A stretch of 64,000 nucleotides of DNA from an uncultured Gammaproteobacteria bacterium. Lineage in GTDB: Bacteria; Pseudomonadota; Gammaproteobacteria; HK1. The notes beneath the pieces were generated by a model. It was not told the origin of the DNA. It worked only from the letters and a program-made list of their open reading frames with translations, and did not search any database. Numbering within the stretch: position 1 is the first letter of the stretch; every line of letters begins with the position of its first letter. The DNA lies in contig OY282378.1 of the NCBI GenBank assembly GCA_958295835.1, forward strand, positions 62,001 to 126,000, written 5' to 3'. The translations under genes and the position numbers were made by a program. Positions 48,967 to 57,773 of the stretch are shown here, piece after piece.

Positions 48967-49727
48967 CGGAACCGCACCGAGCACGCGCCGAGCCCCGCGA
49001 ACTCCGCGCGCCACTCGTCGCCGCGCGATACGTCGTGCTTGCTGAACGAGCCGGTGATGAGCCGTTGCCCCGCTTCGAGATGCCGGCCGTATGCTCCGAG
49101 GACGTTGGCCAGGGTGGCGACGGACACGAAATGGTCGTCGATCACGTCGCGTCCGACCACGTCCGCCCGCACCTCGCCGTTGCACGACATGGTGACGCGG
49201 AGCGAACCGGAGTCGAATCCGCTCGTCACCGGCGATGCGGGGCCGTGCACGATCGCCCACTGGGTCAGGTTGTCCGCGACGGAGAGCTCGAAATCGGTCA
49301 CCCCGCCCGATCGTTTCTGGTTGATCTCCATGCCCGGCGCGATGCTCGCCACCGCCGCCCGGGCCTCGTCCGTGGTGACCCCGGGACCGCGCAGATCCGA
49401 GCCCATGGTCACGCAGAGCTCGGGCTCGACCCCGCACCCCACGACGAGGTCGTCGAGCGCGACCTCGCCCGGGGATGCAATGACCCCGGACTCCATGATG
49501 TGTCCGAACGGTTGCCGATCGGTGTCGAAGTGGGCGCGCACCGCCGCCGAGGTCAGCCCGATCTTCCAACCCGCGAGACGCTCGCCCCGCGCGAGCCTCC
49601 TCTCCAGGATGTCGAGCTGCACCCGCAGCGCTTCGTCGAACGAGAGGCGTCCGACGACCTCGGGCGGGAAGTATTCGCCGCGCCGGTAGCCTTCCCAGAT
49701 TCGATCGGCCGCTTCCCTGACGTTCAT
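48963..49727 (-). CDS. 2-keto-4-pentenoate hydratase / fumarylacetoacetate hydrolase family protein
   Basis: A 254-residue protein of the MhpD/HpaH group. AGWKIGLTSAAVRAHF, FGHIMESGVI, the metal-ligand EPELCVTMGSDLRGPGV and the C-terminal SFSKHDVSRGDEWRAEFAGLG agree with the hydratase/decarboxylase branch. These enzymes add water to 2-hydroxypentadienoates at the end of meta-cleavage pathways or decarboxylate related acids. No ring-cleavage gene is in the window. First gene of the minus-strand operon. Confidence 0.85.
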   Translation of the reverse strand: MNVREAADRIWEGYRRGEYFPPEVVGRLSFDEALRVQLDILERRLARGERLAGWKIGLTSAAVRAHFDTDRQPFGHIMESGVIASPGEVALDDLVVGCGVEPELCVTMGSDLRGPGVTTDEARAAVASIAPGMEINQKRSGGVTDFELSVADNLTQWAIVHGPASPVTSGFDSGSLRVTMSCNGEVRADVVGRDVIDDHFVSVATLANVLGAYGRHLEAGQRLITGSFSKHDVSRGDEWRAEFAGLGACSVRFR

Positions 49728-49926
49728 CCTGGCTCCAACGGTGCCGGCCCGGTGACGGCAGCCGGGACTCGGGGACTATAGCCGCCGCGCCGGTGACGGT
49801 CACGAAACGTCCACCGGCCCGGCGGCCCCGGCCCTGGCCCGCCCGGGGCGCCGCGATCGGTCGCGGTGCGCATCCTGCCACGTCGGCAGGTACGATCGCA
49901 GCGGTCTCCACTTCCGGGTCCACCCG

Positions 49927-50604
49927 ATGACGATCGAAGCTTCGACCACCGGCGAGGCGCGTCACGGCCCGTCTCCGTCGCCTTCCCCGGCGGTGCGCTT
50001 CGTCGAGCCGGCGGTCGGCGTGTACGAGATCCTCGATCGGCTGGAGCGCGAGGACGCCCTCGCGATGCCGGCGCTCACCGGCGAGTACCGTGCCTGGTTG
50101 CTGGAAGAGGCGTGCGCGGTGCGGTTCCGCGAGGCCCGCCCGGTGGTCGGTCGGGGCGATCGCCTCGTCCGGCAGCGCATGGGCGTGTACGCCGATTTCG
50201 GACCCGCCAGCCGCTTTCACGACCTGACCGGGCGCTACCAGGCGGTCTGGGACGGCTGGCTCGCGTCCATGGGGTCCTGTCCCTTCGAGTCCCGGCTCGT
50301 CTTCAACGATCGGATGCTCCAGGTCTACGAGCCCGGCGAGACCGGGATCACCCCGCATATGGACCGCACCGCCTACCGGAACCTGATCTGCCTCTTCGTG
50401 CTCGAAGGCCGCGGGCGCTTCGGAATCTGCCAGGACCGAAGCGGACGCGGGACGCGGATCATCGCCCACGAGCCCGGCGACGTGGTGCTGACCCGCGCGC
50501 CTGGATTCAGGGGCTCCGACCATCGTCCGTTCCACTTTCTCGATCGAATCACCGAGCGGCGCTACGTATTCGGGTTGCGGCACGAGCGCGGCGGCGGCCG
50601 GTGA
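49927..50604 (+). CDS. 2-oxoglutarate/Fe(II) oxygenase-like protein
   Basis: A 225-residue soluble protein with the double-stranded beta-helix pattern of Fe(II)/2OG oxygenases: a Tyr-rich strand LQVYEPGETGITPHMDRTAYR giving HxD at H144/D146, DVVLTRAPGF, a distal His in SDHRPFHFLD (H199 or H203) and an Arg for 2OG in RRYVFGLRHE. The substrate is unknown. The N-terminal 25 residues are low-complexity. Divergent from the hydratase operon. Confidence 0.6.
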   Translation: MTIEASTTGEARHGPSPSPSPAVRFVEPAVGVYEILDRLEREDALAMPALTGEYRAWLLEEACAVRFREARPVVGRGDRLVRQRMGVYADFGPASRFHDLTGRYQAVWDGWLASMGSCPFESRLVFNDRMLQVYEPGETGITPHMDRTAYRNLICLFVLEGRGRFGICQDRSGRGTRIIAHEPGDVVLTRAPGFRGSDHRPFHFLDRITERRYVFGLRHERGGGR

Positions 50605-50748
50605 GCGCGGTGGGAAATCGAAGCCGGGCCACTGGCGTACGGCGGCCCGCCTTGTGGCGTGACCGGCGATGATCTAGCCTGCATCCGAATCCAGGCCGAC
50701 CTTGATGTTTCAACCGGCGCCGCCCGAGTGCGGCTCGAGGAGAATCCG

Positions 50749-51678
50749 ATGGAACTGAATCAACCGTTGCAATCCCGAATCGAATCGCTCGTCGAGTCCG
50801 ACCGGGTGGTGCTGTTCATGAAGGGCACGCGGATGCAGCCGATGTGCGGCTTCTCCGCCGCCACCATCGGTATCCTGGATTCCCTGGTGCCGGAGTACAC
50901 GACGTTCAACGTGCTCGAAGACCAGGGGATCCGGGAAGGCATCAAGGCGTTCTCCGACTGGCCGACGATTCCGCAGCTCTATATCGACCGGGAATTCGTC
51001 GGCGGCTGCGATATCGTGAAGCAGATGTTCAACAACGGCGAGCTGCACGAGATGCTCGGCGTGGAGGCGCCGGACCGGACCCCGCCCGAGATCGCCGTGA
51101 GCGACGCCGCCGCCGCCATCATCGCCAACGCGCTCCAGGCCAACCCGGGCAGCGCGGTGCACCTCTCCATCGACGGGCGCTGGCAGCACTCGTTCAACCT
51201 CGGCCCGATGGAGGGGCACGAGGTCCGGGCGGAGTCGAACGGGGTCGCGCTGCTGTTCGACGTGGCGTCGGCGCAGAAGGCGAAGGGGCTGTCCATCGAC
51301 GTCGAAGAGACGGTGCAGGGCACCGCGTTCAAGATCGACAACCCCAACGCACCGCCCTCCGTGGGCCGGATGTCGCCGGCCGAGCTTGCCGCCGCGCGGC
51401 GCGAAGCGGCCACCGCTCCTACCCTCGTGGACGTACGCACCTCCGACGAGCGGACGCGGGCGGTCATCGAGGGCTCGATCCCGCTCGACGAAGAAGGCAT
51501 GAAGATCGTGTCGGCGCTTGCGAAGGATACGAAGCTCGTCTTCTACTGCCACACCGGCGTCCGCAGCCGATCCGCGGCCGAGCACTTCCGTACGGAGGGG
51601 TTCACCGACGTGCACAACCTCGAAGGCGGCATCGACGCATGGTCGCGGGAGGTGGACGCTTCCGTACCGCGTTATTGA
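50749..51678 (+). CDS. Grx4-type monothiol glutaredoxin fused to HesB-like and rhodanese domains
   Basis: A 309-residue three-domain protein. Residues 1-105 are a monothiol glutaredoxin (K25, CGFS at 33-36, WPTIPQLYIDREFVGGCDI), which in this class binds a 2Fe-2S cluster with glutathione. Residues 113-200 resemble an A-type (HesB/IscA) scaffold but without its cysteines. Residues 207-309 are a rhodanese with catalytic C267 (CHTGVRS). The combination points to iron-sulfur or sulfur trafficking. AGGAG precedes the ATG at 50749. Similar fusions are known in some gammaproteobacteria. Confidence 0.88.
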   Translation: MELNQPLQSRIESLVESDRVVLFMKGTRMQPMCGFSAATIGILDSLVPEYTTFNVLEDQGIREGIKAFSDWPTIPQLYIDREFVGGCDIVKQMFNNGELHEMLGVEAPDRTPPEIAVSDAAAAIIANALQANPGSAVHLSIDGRWQHSFNLGPMEGHEVRAESNGVALLFDVASAQKAKGLSIDVEETVQGTAFKIDNPNAPPSVGRMSPAELAAARREAATAPTLVDVRTSDERTRAVIEGSIPLDEEGMKIVSALAKDTKLVFYCHTGVRSRSAAEHFRTEGFTDVHNLEGGIDAWSREVDASVPRY

Positions 51679-51931
51679 ATCCGCCGCGCGGGCCGGGGCG
51701 CGTGGCGGAGGGCTTCGGTCTCCGCGGCGAGGATCGGAAGATGCACCGTTCACGGGATCGGCGCCGATCATTGGTTCCGGCCATGCCGGACCAGGACCAT
51801 GTCCCCGGATGCGGATGCCAGCAGCAACAACCGAAGCGGTGGCATCCGCCCTGCCATTTCCCCGCACCGAGGGTCGCCCGCCATGAAACGCCGGAACATG
51901 GCTGGAAGAAAACCGGTTCGCATTCGGTCGG

Positions 51932-51971
51932 TTGGATAGAGCGCAGCCCGGAGGTTGGGTGAGGGCAACCC
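51932..51971 (+). repeat. REP-like hairpin sequence before the AlbA_2 gene
   Basis: GATAGAGCGCAGCCCGGAGG followed by TTGGGTGAGGGCAACCC resembles a short palindromic sequence scattered through many proteobacterial genomes. GGTTG and CAACC form the stem. It also supplies the GAGGG that could act as the RBS of the next gene. Confidence 0.35.
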
Positions 51972-53759
51972 ATGCGAATGGATGCAACGCGTCTCTGGGA
52001 GGAGGTTCGCCTTGGCGAGGACAGTGAGCTTGAGCTGAAGGAAGTGCGCTTCAAGGGTGGCAAGGTTTCCGCGCCCGGCCGTGACGACCTCGCCAACGAA
52101 TTTGCGGCATTCGCCAACGCTGGCGGCGGCCGGCTCGTGCTCGGCGTGTCGGACGACCGCGCGCCGCAATCGCTCGAACCTCCGCAGCTCGACGTGCTGA
52201 TGGACACGATCAGCACGATCTGTTCGGACAAGATCAAACCGTCTCCGGATTACCGAACCTACCGAGTGCCCGCGCCGCCGCCGGCCGAAGGTGGCGTTCT
52301 GGTCGTCGAGATTCCGCCGGGAGACACCGTGCACCGTTCGCCCGGCGGGTACTTCCGGCGCCGGGGAGACACCAAGCGTCGAATGTCCACCGACGACATC
52401 CGCCGTCTGTTGCAGTCACGAGGACAATCGGACGCATCGGCCACCGATACGCAGGTCGTCCACGGTACCGGCATCAACACATTGCGCCCGGAATTGTGGC
52501 GGCCGTACGCGAGCTCCCGCGTCAACGAACCCGCCGAAGTCACCCTGTCGAAGTTGAAGTTCCTCAAGACGGACCGGCAGGGTGCGTTCCGCGCCACGGT
52601 CGGCGGCGTATTGCTCGGCACCGAAGCTCCCGGCGAGTGGTTGCCGAATGCCTGTATCCAGGCGGTCTGCTATGACGGCGAACGCATGGACGGCAATCGG
52701 CAGCTCGATGCCCAGGACATCGGCGGACCTCTTGATCGACAGATACGGGACGCCATGCGATTCGTGGTTCGCAACCGCCGCGTCGCCGCCCGCAAGGACC
52801 CTGCGCGCAGGGAAGTGCCGCAATACAGCGAACGTGCGGTGTTCGAAGCCGTGGTGAACGCGGTGGTCCACCGGGACTACGCCGTATCGGGGTCGCACAT
52901 ACGCTTGTTCATGTTCGAAGATCGCCTGGAGCTCTACTCCCCCGGCGGCCTGTGCAATTCCATGACCACCGACGATCTGCGCACCAGCCAGTTCACGCGC
53001 AACGAGCTTCTGGCGTCGCGGCTGGGGCAGTGCCCGGTGGGTGACGTGCCGGGCGCCGGTGGACGGCAGTACTTCATCGAGCGGCGCGGTGAAGGCATCG
53101 CCGTCATCGAGGATGAGACGTTCTCGCTCGCCGGAAAAAAACCCATCTTCGAGATGATCGGGGAGCGGGAATTGAGGCTCGTCCTGCCCGCGGCGAGTCC
53201 GCCCCTCCCCGAGGGTATCGCCGCGCGCATCGTGGTCCGCAACGCCGAAACCGGCGAGCCATTGCGGGGCGTGCACGTGCTGATGATCTATCCCAACAGG
53301 ACCTTCCGGGAGGAACGGACCGACGCGTTCGGACACGCGGATTTCATTCTGCACGCGAAGCTGCCGATGACCGTGCTGTGCGCCGCGCCCGGTTTCTCGT
53401 CATGTGTAGCCAACGACCATCTGCCGGACCGGCTCCTCGAACTGCGGATGCGGCCCGCGTCGAATGGAGGTTCACTGATCATCGCCAACCACACCGGATA
53501 TCTTCCGGGCCTCGAAGGGCGGCTGAATCCCATACTCGACAATCTGGACCGTACTTACCTCTACGCCGACAACGTGGCGATCAACGACGGGATGCAGCAA
53601 CCGGTCCACTTCGGACTGAACGAACCGGTTCGCCTGACCGATTCCCTGGGGACGAGCGCCACGTTGTGGTTCCGCGAGATGATGGGGGCGTCCTGTGTGT
53701 TCGACTATCGCTACAACGGCAGGCGCTACCACGGCGAGACCAGTCCGCGAACGGATTGA
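51972..53759 (+). CDS. AlbA_2/GHKL-ATPase protein with beta-rich C-terminal extension
   Basis: A 595-residue protein. Residues 15-150 are an AlbA_2 (Schlafen-type) domain (ESEL.LKE-like SELELKEV, EFAAFANAGGGRLVLGVSDD, GGYFRRRGDTKRRM). Residues 285-380 form a GHKL-type ATPase: N-box EAVVNAVVHRDY (292-303), LYSPGGL (321-327), RRGEGI (371-376). Unlike the common HTH end, the rest is beta-rich: 415-490 resembles a carboxypeptidase-regulatory-like domain, and 499-583 (GGSLIIANHTGYLPGLEGRL) is a domain I cannot name. Such ATPases occur in defence and stress loci; no partner is seen. ATG at 51972 or 51978. Confidence 0.75.
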   Translation: MRMDATRLWEEVRLGEDSELELKEVRFKGGKVSAPGRDDLANEFAAFANAGGGRLVLGVSDDRAPQSLEPPQLDVLMDTISTICSDKIKPSPDYRTYRVPAPPPAEGGVLVVEIPPGDTVHRSPGGYFRRRGDTKRRMSTDDIRRLLQSRGQSDASATDTQVVHGTGINTLRPELWRPYASSRVNEPAEVTLSKLKFLKTDRQGAFRATVGGVLLGTEAPGEWLPNACIQAVCYDGERMDGNRQLDAQDIGGPLDRQIRDAMRFVVRNRRVAARKDPARREVPQYSERAVFEAVVNAVVHRDYAVSGSHIRLFMFEDRLELYSPGGLCNSMTTDDLRTSQFTRNELLASRLGQCPVGDVPGAGGRQYFIERRGEGIAVIEDETFSLAGKKPIFEMIGERELRLVLPAASPPLPEGIAARIVVRNAETGEPLRGVHVLMIYPNRTFREERTDAFGHADFILHAKLPMTVLCAAPGFSSCVANDHLPDRLLELRMRPASNGGSLIIANHTGYLPGLEGRLNPILDNLDRTYLYADNVAINDGMQQPVHFGLNEPVRLTDSLGTSATLWFREMMGASCVFDYRYNGRRYHGETSPRTD

Positions 53760-53897
53760 ATCGGCGTCGGTGCGTGGCCCCGGGAGGCGGATCCTTCGGT
53801 ACCACGGTATCGAAGGCGGCCGGGTGTTGAAGGCACCGGCACCGCGGCATTGACGGCCCGCGCCGGGCGGATACGTCGCCGTCGAGGGCGCTGCCGG

Positions 53898-54845
53898 TCA
53901 GTGGACGGCGCCGTGCTTCAGGCGCGCGTCCCGGTCGATCGATTCCAGCACTACCGGGCGAGGCTCGCCGTCCCGGACGATGGTGAGGGGGATGGCGCTC
54001 CCGGCCGGCCCGATGCCCCAGACCTTGCGGAACAGCTCCGCAAGCCCGTCGACGGGCTCGCCCGCGACCTCGACCACCAGATCTCCGACCTCCACCCCGG
54101 CCTGATCCGCCGGACAGCCGTCGTAGACGCTGGCCACCACCAGATGATCGCCGACGTCCTGGACGAGGAAGCCGAGCCACGGCCGCGCCGGCCGGTTGGG
54201 CCGGCCGTACGCCTTCATGTCCTCCAGGATCGGCTTGAGCAGATCGATCGGCACGATCATGTTCGCGCCCGATTGCTCGCCGCTCGACGAGACGGTCTGC
54301 ACGAGCAGCGAGCCGACGCCGAGCAGCCGGCCGTCCGGCCCCACGAGCGCGGCGCCTCCCCAGTTCGGGTGCGCCGGCGCGGTGAACAGGGCTTCGTCGA
54401 GTACGTACTCCCAGTAGCCCGCGAACTCCCGCTTCGCGATGATGCGCCCGGTGACGATCGCATCGGCCCCGCCGTGCCCGGCGACGAGGACCGGATCGCC
54501 CACGTCGCATTCGGCGCTCACCCCGAGCTCGATGGCCGGCGCGGGAAGCGGTTGAAGGGCCTGGACAAGCCCGAACCCGGACTCCTGGTCGTAGCCCAGG
54601 ACGTGCCCGGGCACGGCGGCGCCCCGGCGGTCGGTGATCCACAACGTCTGCGCCTCGGTCACGAGGTAGCCGATGGTCAGGACGAGGCCGCGATCACCGA
54701 TCACCACGCCGTTGCCCGAGCGTTCGGTTCCCAGGACCGGCGCGGTGAGCGCGTCGTCCGGCACCAGGGAGCGGACGCTCACGAGTGACGACAGCATCTC
54801 GTCGAGGTCGAAGCCGAGGTCCGGCTGTTCCGCAGCTTCCGTCAC
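53898..54845 (-). CDS. Trypsin-fold PDZ protein lacking catalytic residues
   Basis: A 315-residue protein with the HtrA layout: trypsin-like domain (40-205) and one PDZ domain (222-302, WLGFLVQDVGDHLVVASVYDG). The fold is recognisable (GNGVVIGDRGLVLTIGYLV, VGDPVLVAGHGG), but the triad positions are changed: TNHHV-type His is TIGYL, the DLA Asp is GFGL, and the GNSGG nucleophile is NWGG. It is therefore probably a non-proteolytic scaffold or chaperone. No signal peptide is visible, so it may be cytoplasmic. Alone on its strand. Confidence 0.75.
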   Translation of the reverse strand: MTEAAEQPDLGFDLDEMLSSLVSVRSLVPDDALTAPVLGTERSGNGVVIGDRGLVLTIGYLVTEAQTLWITDRRGAAVPGHVLGYDQESGFGLVQALQPLPAPAIELGVSAECDVGDPVLVAGHGGADAIVTGRIIAKREFAGYWEYVLDEALFTAPAHPNWGGAALVGPDGRLLGVGSLLVQTVSSSGEQSGANMIVPIDLLKPILEDMKAYGRPNRPARPWLGFLVQDVGDHLVVASVYDGCPADQAGVEVGDLVVEVAGEPVDGLAELFRKVWGIGPAGSAIPLTIVRDGEPRPVVLESIDRDARLKHGAVH

Positions 54846-55217
54846 CGTCGCGTGGCCTCGGGTACGTTCGGGAAAGGCGAGGCCGCGATCCTGCCCGCCG
54901 TACCGGCCTCACCGGCAATCATACCGGGGCGGCGGCGGGGAACAAGCAAGACTTCCCTTCTACAATGCCGTCATGGCCGGCACCGACGCATCCGCGCCCG
55001 CGCGCTGCCGCCGCTGGAGCTGGCCTCCGCGGCAGAGTCGTCGTCGACGACAGTGCTACGACTCGATGGACCTGATGTCGTGCGACGAACGGAGCCGGCC
55101 ACGGGAGATCATGCAGGCGAACCGGACCGTATTCCCGGATCCGTCGCGGGCGATGGTGGCAGGCGGGCTCGGCTACCCGGACGTGGCTGCTTTGAAACAT
55201 TCACTGCCGAAGACGAG
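54846..55217 (+). other. 372-base gap without a recognised gene
   Basis: TACAAT at 54961-54966 looks like a -10 element on the plus strand, 6 bases before an ATG at 54973 that opens a 95-codon frame ending at 55260. The predicted protein is Arg/Ser-rich and overlaps the agmatinase end, so I do not call it a gene. Confidence 0.3.
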
Positions 55218-56177
55218 TCAGACGGCATCCGGCCGGTCTCGCGCGATCAGGCAGAGATAGTCGAGGGCGATGCTGGCGGCGGCGAGCGCGGTGTTCTCGG
55301 CCACGTCGTAGGCGGGAGCGACTTCGACGACGTCCATGGCCACGAAGTCGATCCCGCCCAGGCCGCGGATGATGCTCTGCGCCTGGTGGGTCGACAGCCC
55401 CCCGGTCACCGGGGTCCCCGTCCCCGGCGCACAGGCCGGGTCGAGGCAGTCGATGTCGAACGTGAGGTAAGCCCTGGCGTCGCCGACGATCCGCCGGGTC
55501 TCCTCCGCCGTCGCGGCCGGCCCGTGCTCATGGACCCATGCGGCGTCCAGCCATGTGAATCCGAGGCGGTCCTCGTTGTGGGTCCGTATCCCGATCTGCA
55601 CCGACCGGGCCACGTCGACGATGCCTTCCCTGACGGCGTGGTAGAACATCGTCCCGTGGTCGATACGCCCGTCCTCGTCGCTCCACGTATCGCTGTGGGC
55701 ATCGAAGTGCACCAGGGCGAGCGGGCCGCCGTAATGGCTCGCATGGGCCCTGAGCAGGGGCAGGGTGATGAAGTGGTCGCCGCCGATGCCGAGCATCGAC
55801 GCCCCGGCGCGGAGGATGCCGGCCGCATGACGCTCGATGCGGGCGGGGATCCCGGCGGGGCGGCCATGATCCAGGGCACAATCTCCGACGTCGACGATGG
55901 CGAGACGCTTCGTCGGATCGAAGCCCCATGGCCACGGCGGCCCCCAGGAGAGCTGCGCGGATGCGGCCCGGACCGCGCGCGGCCCGAGACGTGCGCCCGG
56001 ACGGTTGGTGGTCGCGAGGTCGAAGGGGATGCCGGTGACCGCGACGTCGGCGCCCTCCGGATCGGGGGCATACGGTCGCCGGAGGAAGCTGAGCGCCCCC
56101 GCGTACGTCGCTTCGTCGCGCATCCCGTAGGGCGACCGCGAGGTGAACGCGTAGTCACCGTCGCCTTTCATCGTCAT
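55218..56177 (-). CDS. speB: Agmatinase / ureohydrolase family protein
   Basis: A 319-residue arginase-family enzyme with all six manganese ligands: H135 (GGDHFITLPLL), D159, H161 and D163 (HFDAHSD), D241 and D243 (FDIDCLDPA). The N-terminal IPFDLATTNRPGARLGPRAVR agrees with agmatinase, which turns agmatine into putrescine and urea. Guanidinobutyrase or related activities cannot be excluded. Start ATG at 56177; another Met is at codon 3. Confidence 0.88.
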   Translation of the reverse strand: MTMKGDGDYAFTSRSPYGMRDEATYAGALSFLRRPYAPDPEGADVAVTGIPFDLATTNRPGARLGPRAVRAASAQLSWGPPWPWGFDPTKRLAIVDVGDCALDHGRPAGIPARIERHAAGILRAGASMLGIGGDHFITLPLLRAHASHYGGPLALVHFDAHSDTWSDEDGRIDHGTMFYHAVREGIVDVARSVQIGIRTHNEDRLGFTWLDAAWVHEHGPAATAEETRRIVGDARAYLTFDIDCLDPACAPGTGTPVTGGLSTHQAQSIIRGLGGIDFVAMDVVEVAPAYDVAENTALAAASIALDYLCLIARDRPDAV

Positions 56178-56321
56178 GCTTTCTTCGCCTCGGGTCGGGG
56201 TCGGAGATGGGCTCGGAATGTAGTGAGAAATTCGGGCCGACAGGCGTATCATAGCGCCGCCCCGGTCCTCTATCGCCCGATCGGGCGGGGGGCCGGTGAA
56301 GATCCAGCCTCGGAGGTTGCG

Positions 56322-57260
56322 ATGTCGGGAGCCGTATCGAAGCTGCCCTTGCTCGAACGAGAGCCCTCCAACGGCGCCCGCCGCCGGATCGAGGACAAGG
56401 AGTGCATCTACTACGACGGGTACTGGATCCGGTACTACGACCCCTCGGAAGAAACCTTGGCCGCGAAGCAGCAGCTCATCGACCAGCTCACCCGGCGGCT
56501 GTTTCATCACACCGAATTGGGTATCAACACCCCGAGCGATCGGCTGGATACCGCGCGAGCCGCGTACGAACGAGAGACGGATGCACGGCGCAAGCGGGTC
56601 TGCGGAGCGATGCTCGCCGGCGCGCTCTTCAACCGCGCGACGGACATCTTCACCTCGATTGTCGAGCTCGCGGCGAAGGGTATCGAGACGAGCCCCGACA
56701 ACGAGCTGATGCGCGAGTGCGAGGAGTGCTTCGTCGAGGCGTTGAAGCTCGGGAAGACGGTCAAGCACTATAGCGGCCACGAGGGGATCGACGAGCTTTG
56801 GGGCGAGCCGCTCAAGGCGTTCTCCATGTCCATGGCGGACTGCTACGAGAGCCGCTACGCGAAGATCGCGCAGACCATGCGGGACATCGATCGCATCGCC
56901 GATGCGCTCGTTGCGCAGATCGAGGGAGACGAGAGGCTCCGTGGGGCCAAGCCGCTGGTGCGCGCTTTCGCCCGGGCCGCGAAGGAGGAGACGGAGACGA
57001 TGCGCACGGATCCGGCGACCTTCGACGTGTGGCCCGAATTCGTCGCGTGCGGGGAGCGGCTGCTCGATTTTCGCCCCCCCGCGCCGGTCTCCGGCGACGA
57101 GGCCGTGCAACGGCGTATCGAGGATGGACTCCGCCTGCTGCGCGAGGGCAAGAGCCTGCTGACCTACCTCGCCGGCGCCCGGGTGCCGATGCCGAAGAGC
57201 ACGCGGGAATTCCTCGATCTCTGTCGCCGGTACCAGGAACGCCGCCCGCTGGGCCTCTGA
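56322..57260 (+). CDS. Hypothetical protein, 312 residues, unrecognised
   Basis: GGAGG before the ATG at 56322 and good codon use support a real gene. The product is soluble and almost all-helical, with a distinctive YYDGYWIRYYDPSEETLAAK at about 31-50, a cluster FHHTELGINTPSDRLDTAR, NRATDIFTSIVELAAKG, and CEECFVEALKLGKTVKHY. Cysteines and acidic pairs are frequent. I do not recognise a family. It is divergent from agmatinase across 144 bases, so the two may share a control region. Confidence 0.7.
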   Translation: MSGAVSKLPLLEREPSNGARRRIEDKECIYYDGYWIRYYDPSEETLAAKQQLIDQLTRRLFHHTELGINTPSDRLDTARAAYERETDARRKRVCGAMLAGALFNRATDIFTSIVELAAKGIETSPDNELMRECEECFVEALKLGKTVKHYSGHEGIDELWGEPLKAFSMSMADCYESRYAKIAQTMRDIDRIADALVAQIEGDERLRGAKPLVRAFARAAKEETETMRTDPATFDVWPEFVACGERLLDFRPPAPVSGDEAVQRRIEDGLRLLREGKSLLTYLAGARVPMPKSTREFLDLCRRYQERRPLGL

Positions 57261-57465
57261 TCCACGTCGGCGCCCGGAATTCCCCTGTCGGGCACGCCGC
57301 TCCGCTGAGGTATCGGCAAGTCGTATCAAGTCACTTCAACACACTTGGCCTCGCCGGTCGGCGCTCGGTGCGGAAGTGCTCCTCATGCGCGTACCGGCGC
57401 CTCTTTCTCACGGCCTTGGGCGCTGGAACCAGCGCATACGGAAACCTGATTTGAACCGCCCCGCC

Positions 57466-57620
57466 TCTCGCTCCACCCTCGTCACCAGCCAGCTCCCCCT
57501 GGCTCAATGGCATGAACTGCTCGGCGACCCACCCTCGCCGACGCCACCCTCGACCGCCTTGTCCACAACGCTTACAAGCTCGAACTCAAGGGAGGCTCCA
57601 TGCAAGAACAGCACCCCGGA
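57466..57620 (+). pseudogene. istB: IS21-family istB C-terminal remnant with frameshift
   Basis: SRSTLVTSQLPLAQWHELLG in one frame, then after loss of one base near 57528 PTLADATLDRLVHNAYKLEL and KGGSM, reproduces the end of the IstB ATPase (helper of IstA transposase). Nothing else of IS21 is present: no IstA and no clear terminal repeats. It lies just upstream of the autotransporter, whose region may have been reshaped by this element. Confidence 0.75.
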
Positions 57621-57773
57621 GGGTGTTGGAAACAAATAGAACTGTCCGATTTTAGGGTTGACCCATGCCCTTGTTCATGCTCGCCTTCTCATTGGACATT
57701 ACTGTCATCATCCTGCATCGCTCCGACTGGTGATCGACTTCACCGGAATGCGAAGGAGATAAGGAGAAAGTCG

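Noticed and set aside
54973..55260. A 95-codon plus-strand frame behind a TACAAT box
   Set aside because: Arg/Ser-rich noise-like composition, no RBS, and it runs into the end of the agmatinase gene on the other strand.
57425..57475. GGTTCAAATC on the minus strand, resembling a tRNA T-loop
   Set aside because: Flanking bases do not pair into a T-arm and no acceptor, D or anticodon arm is present.
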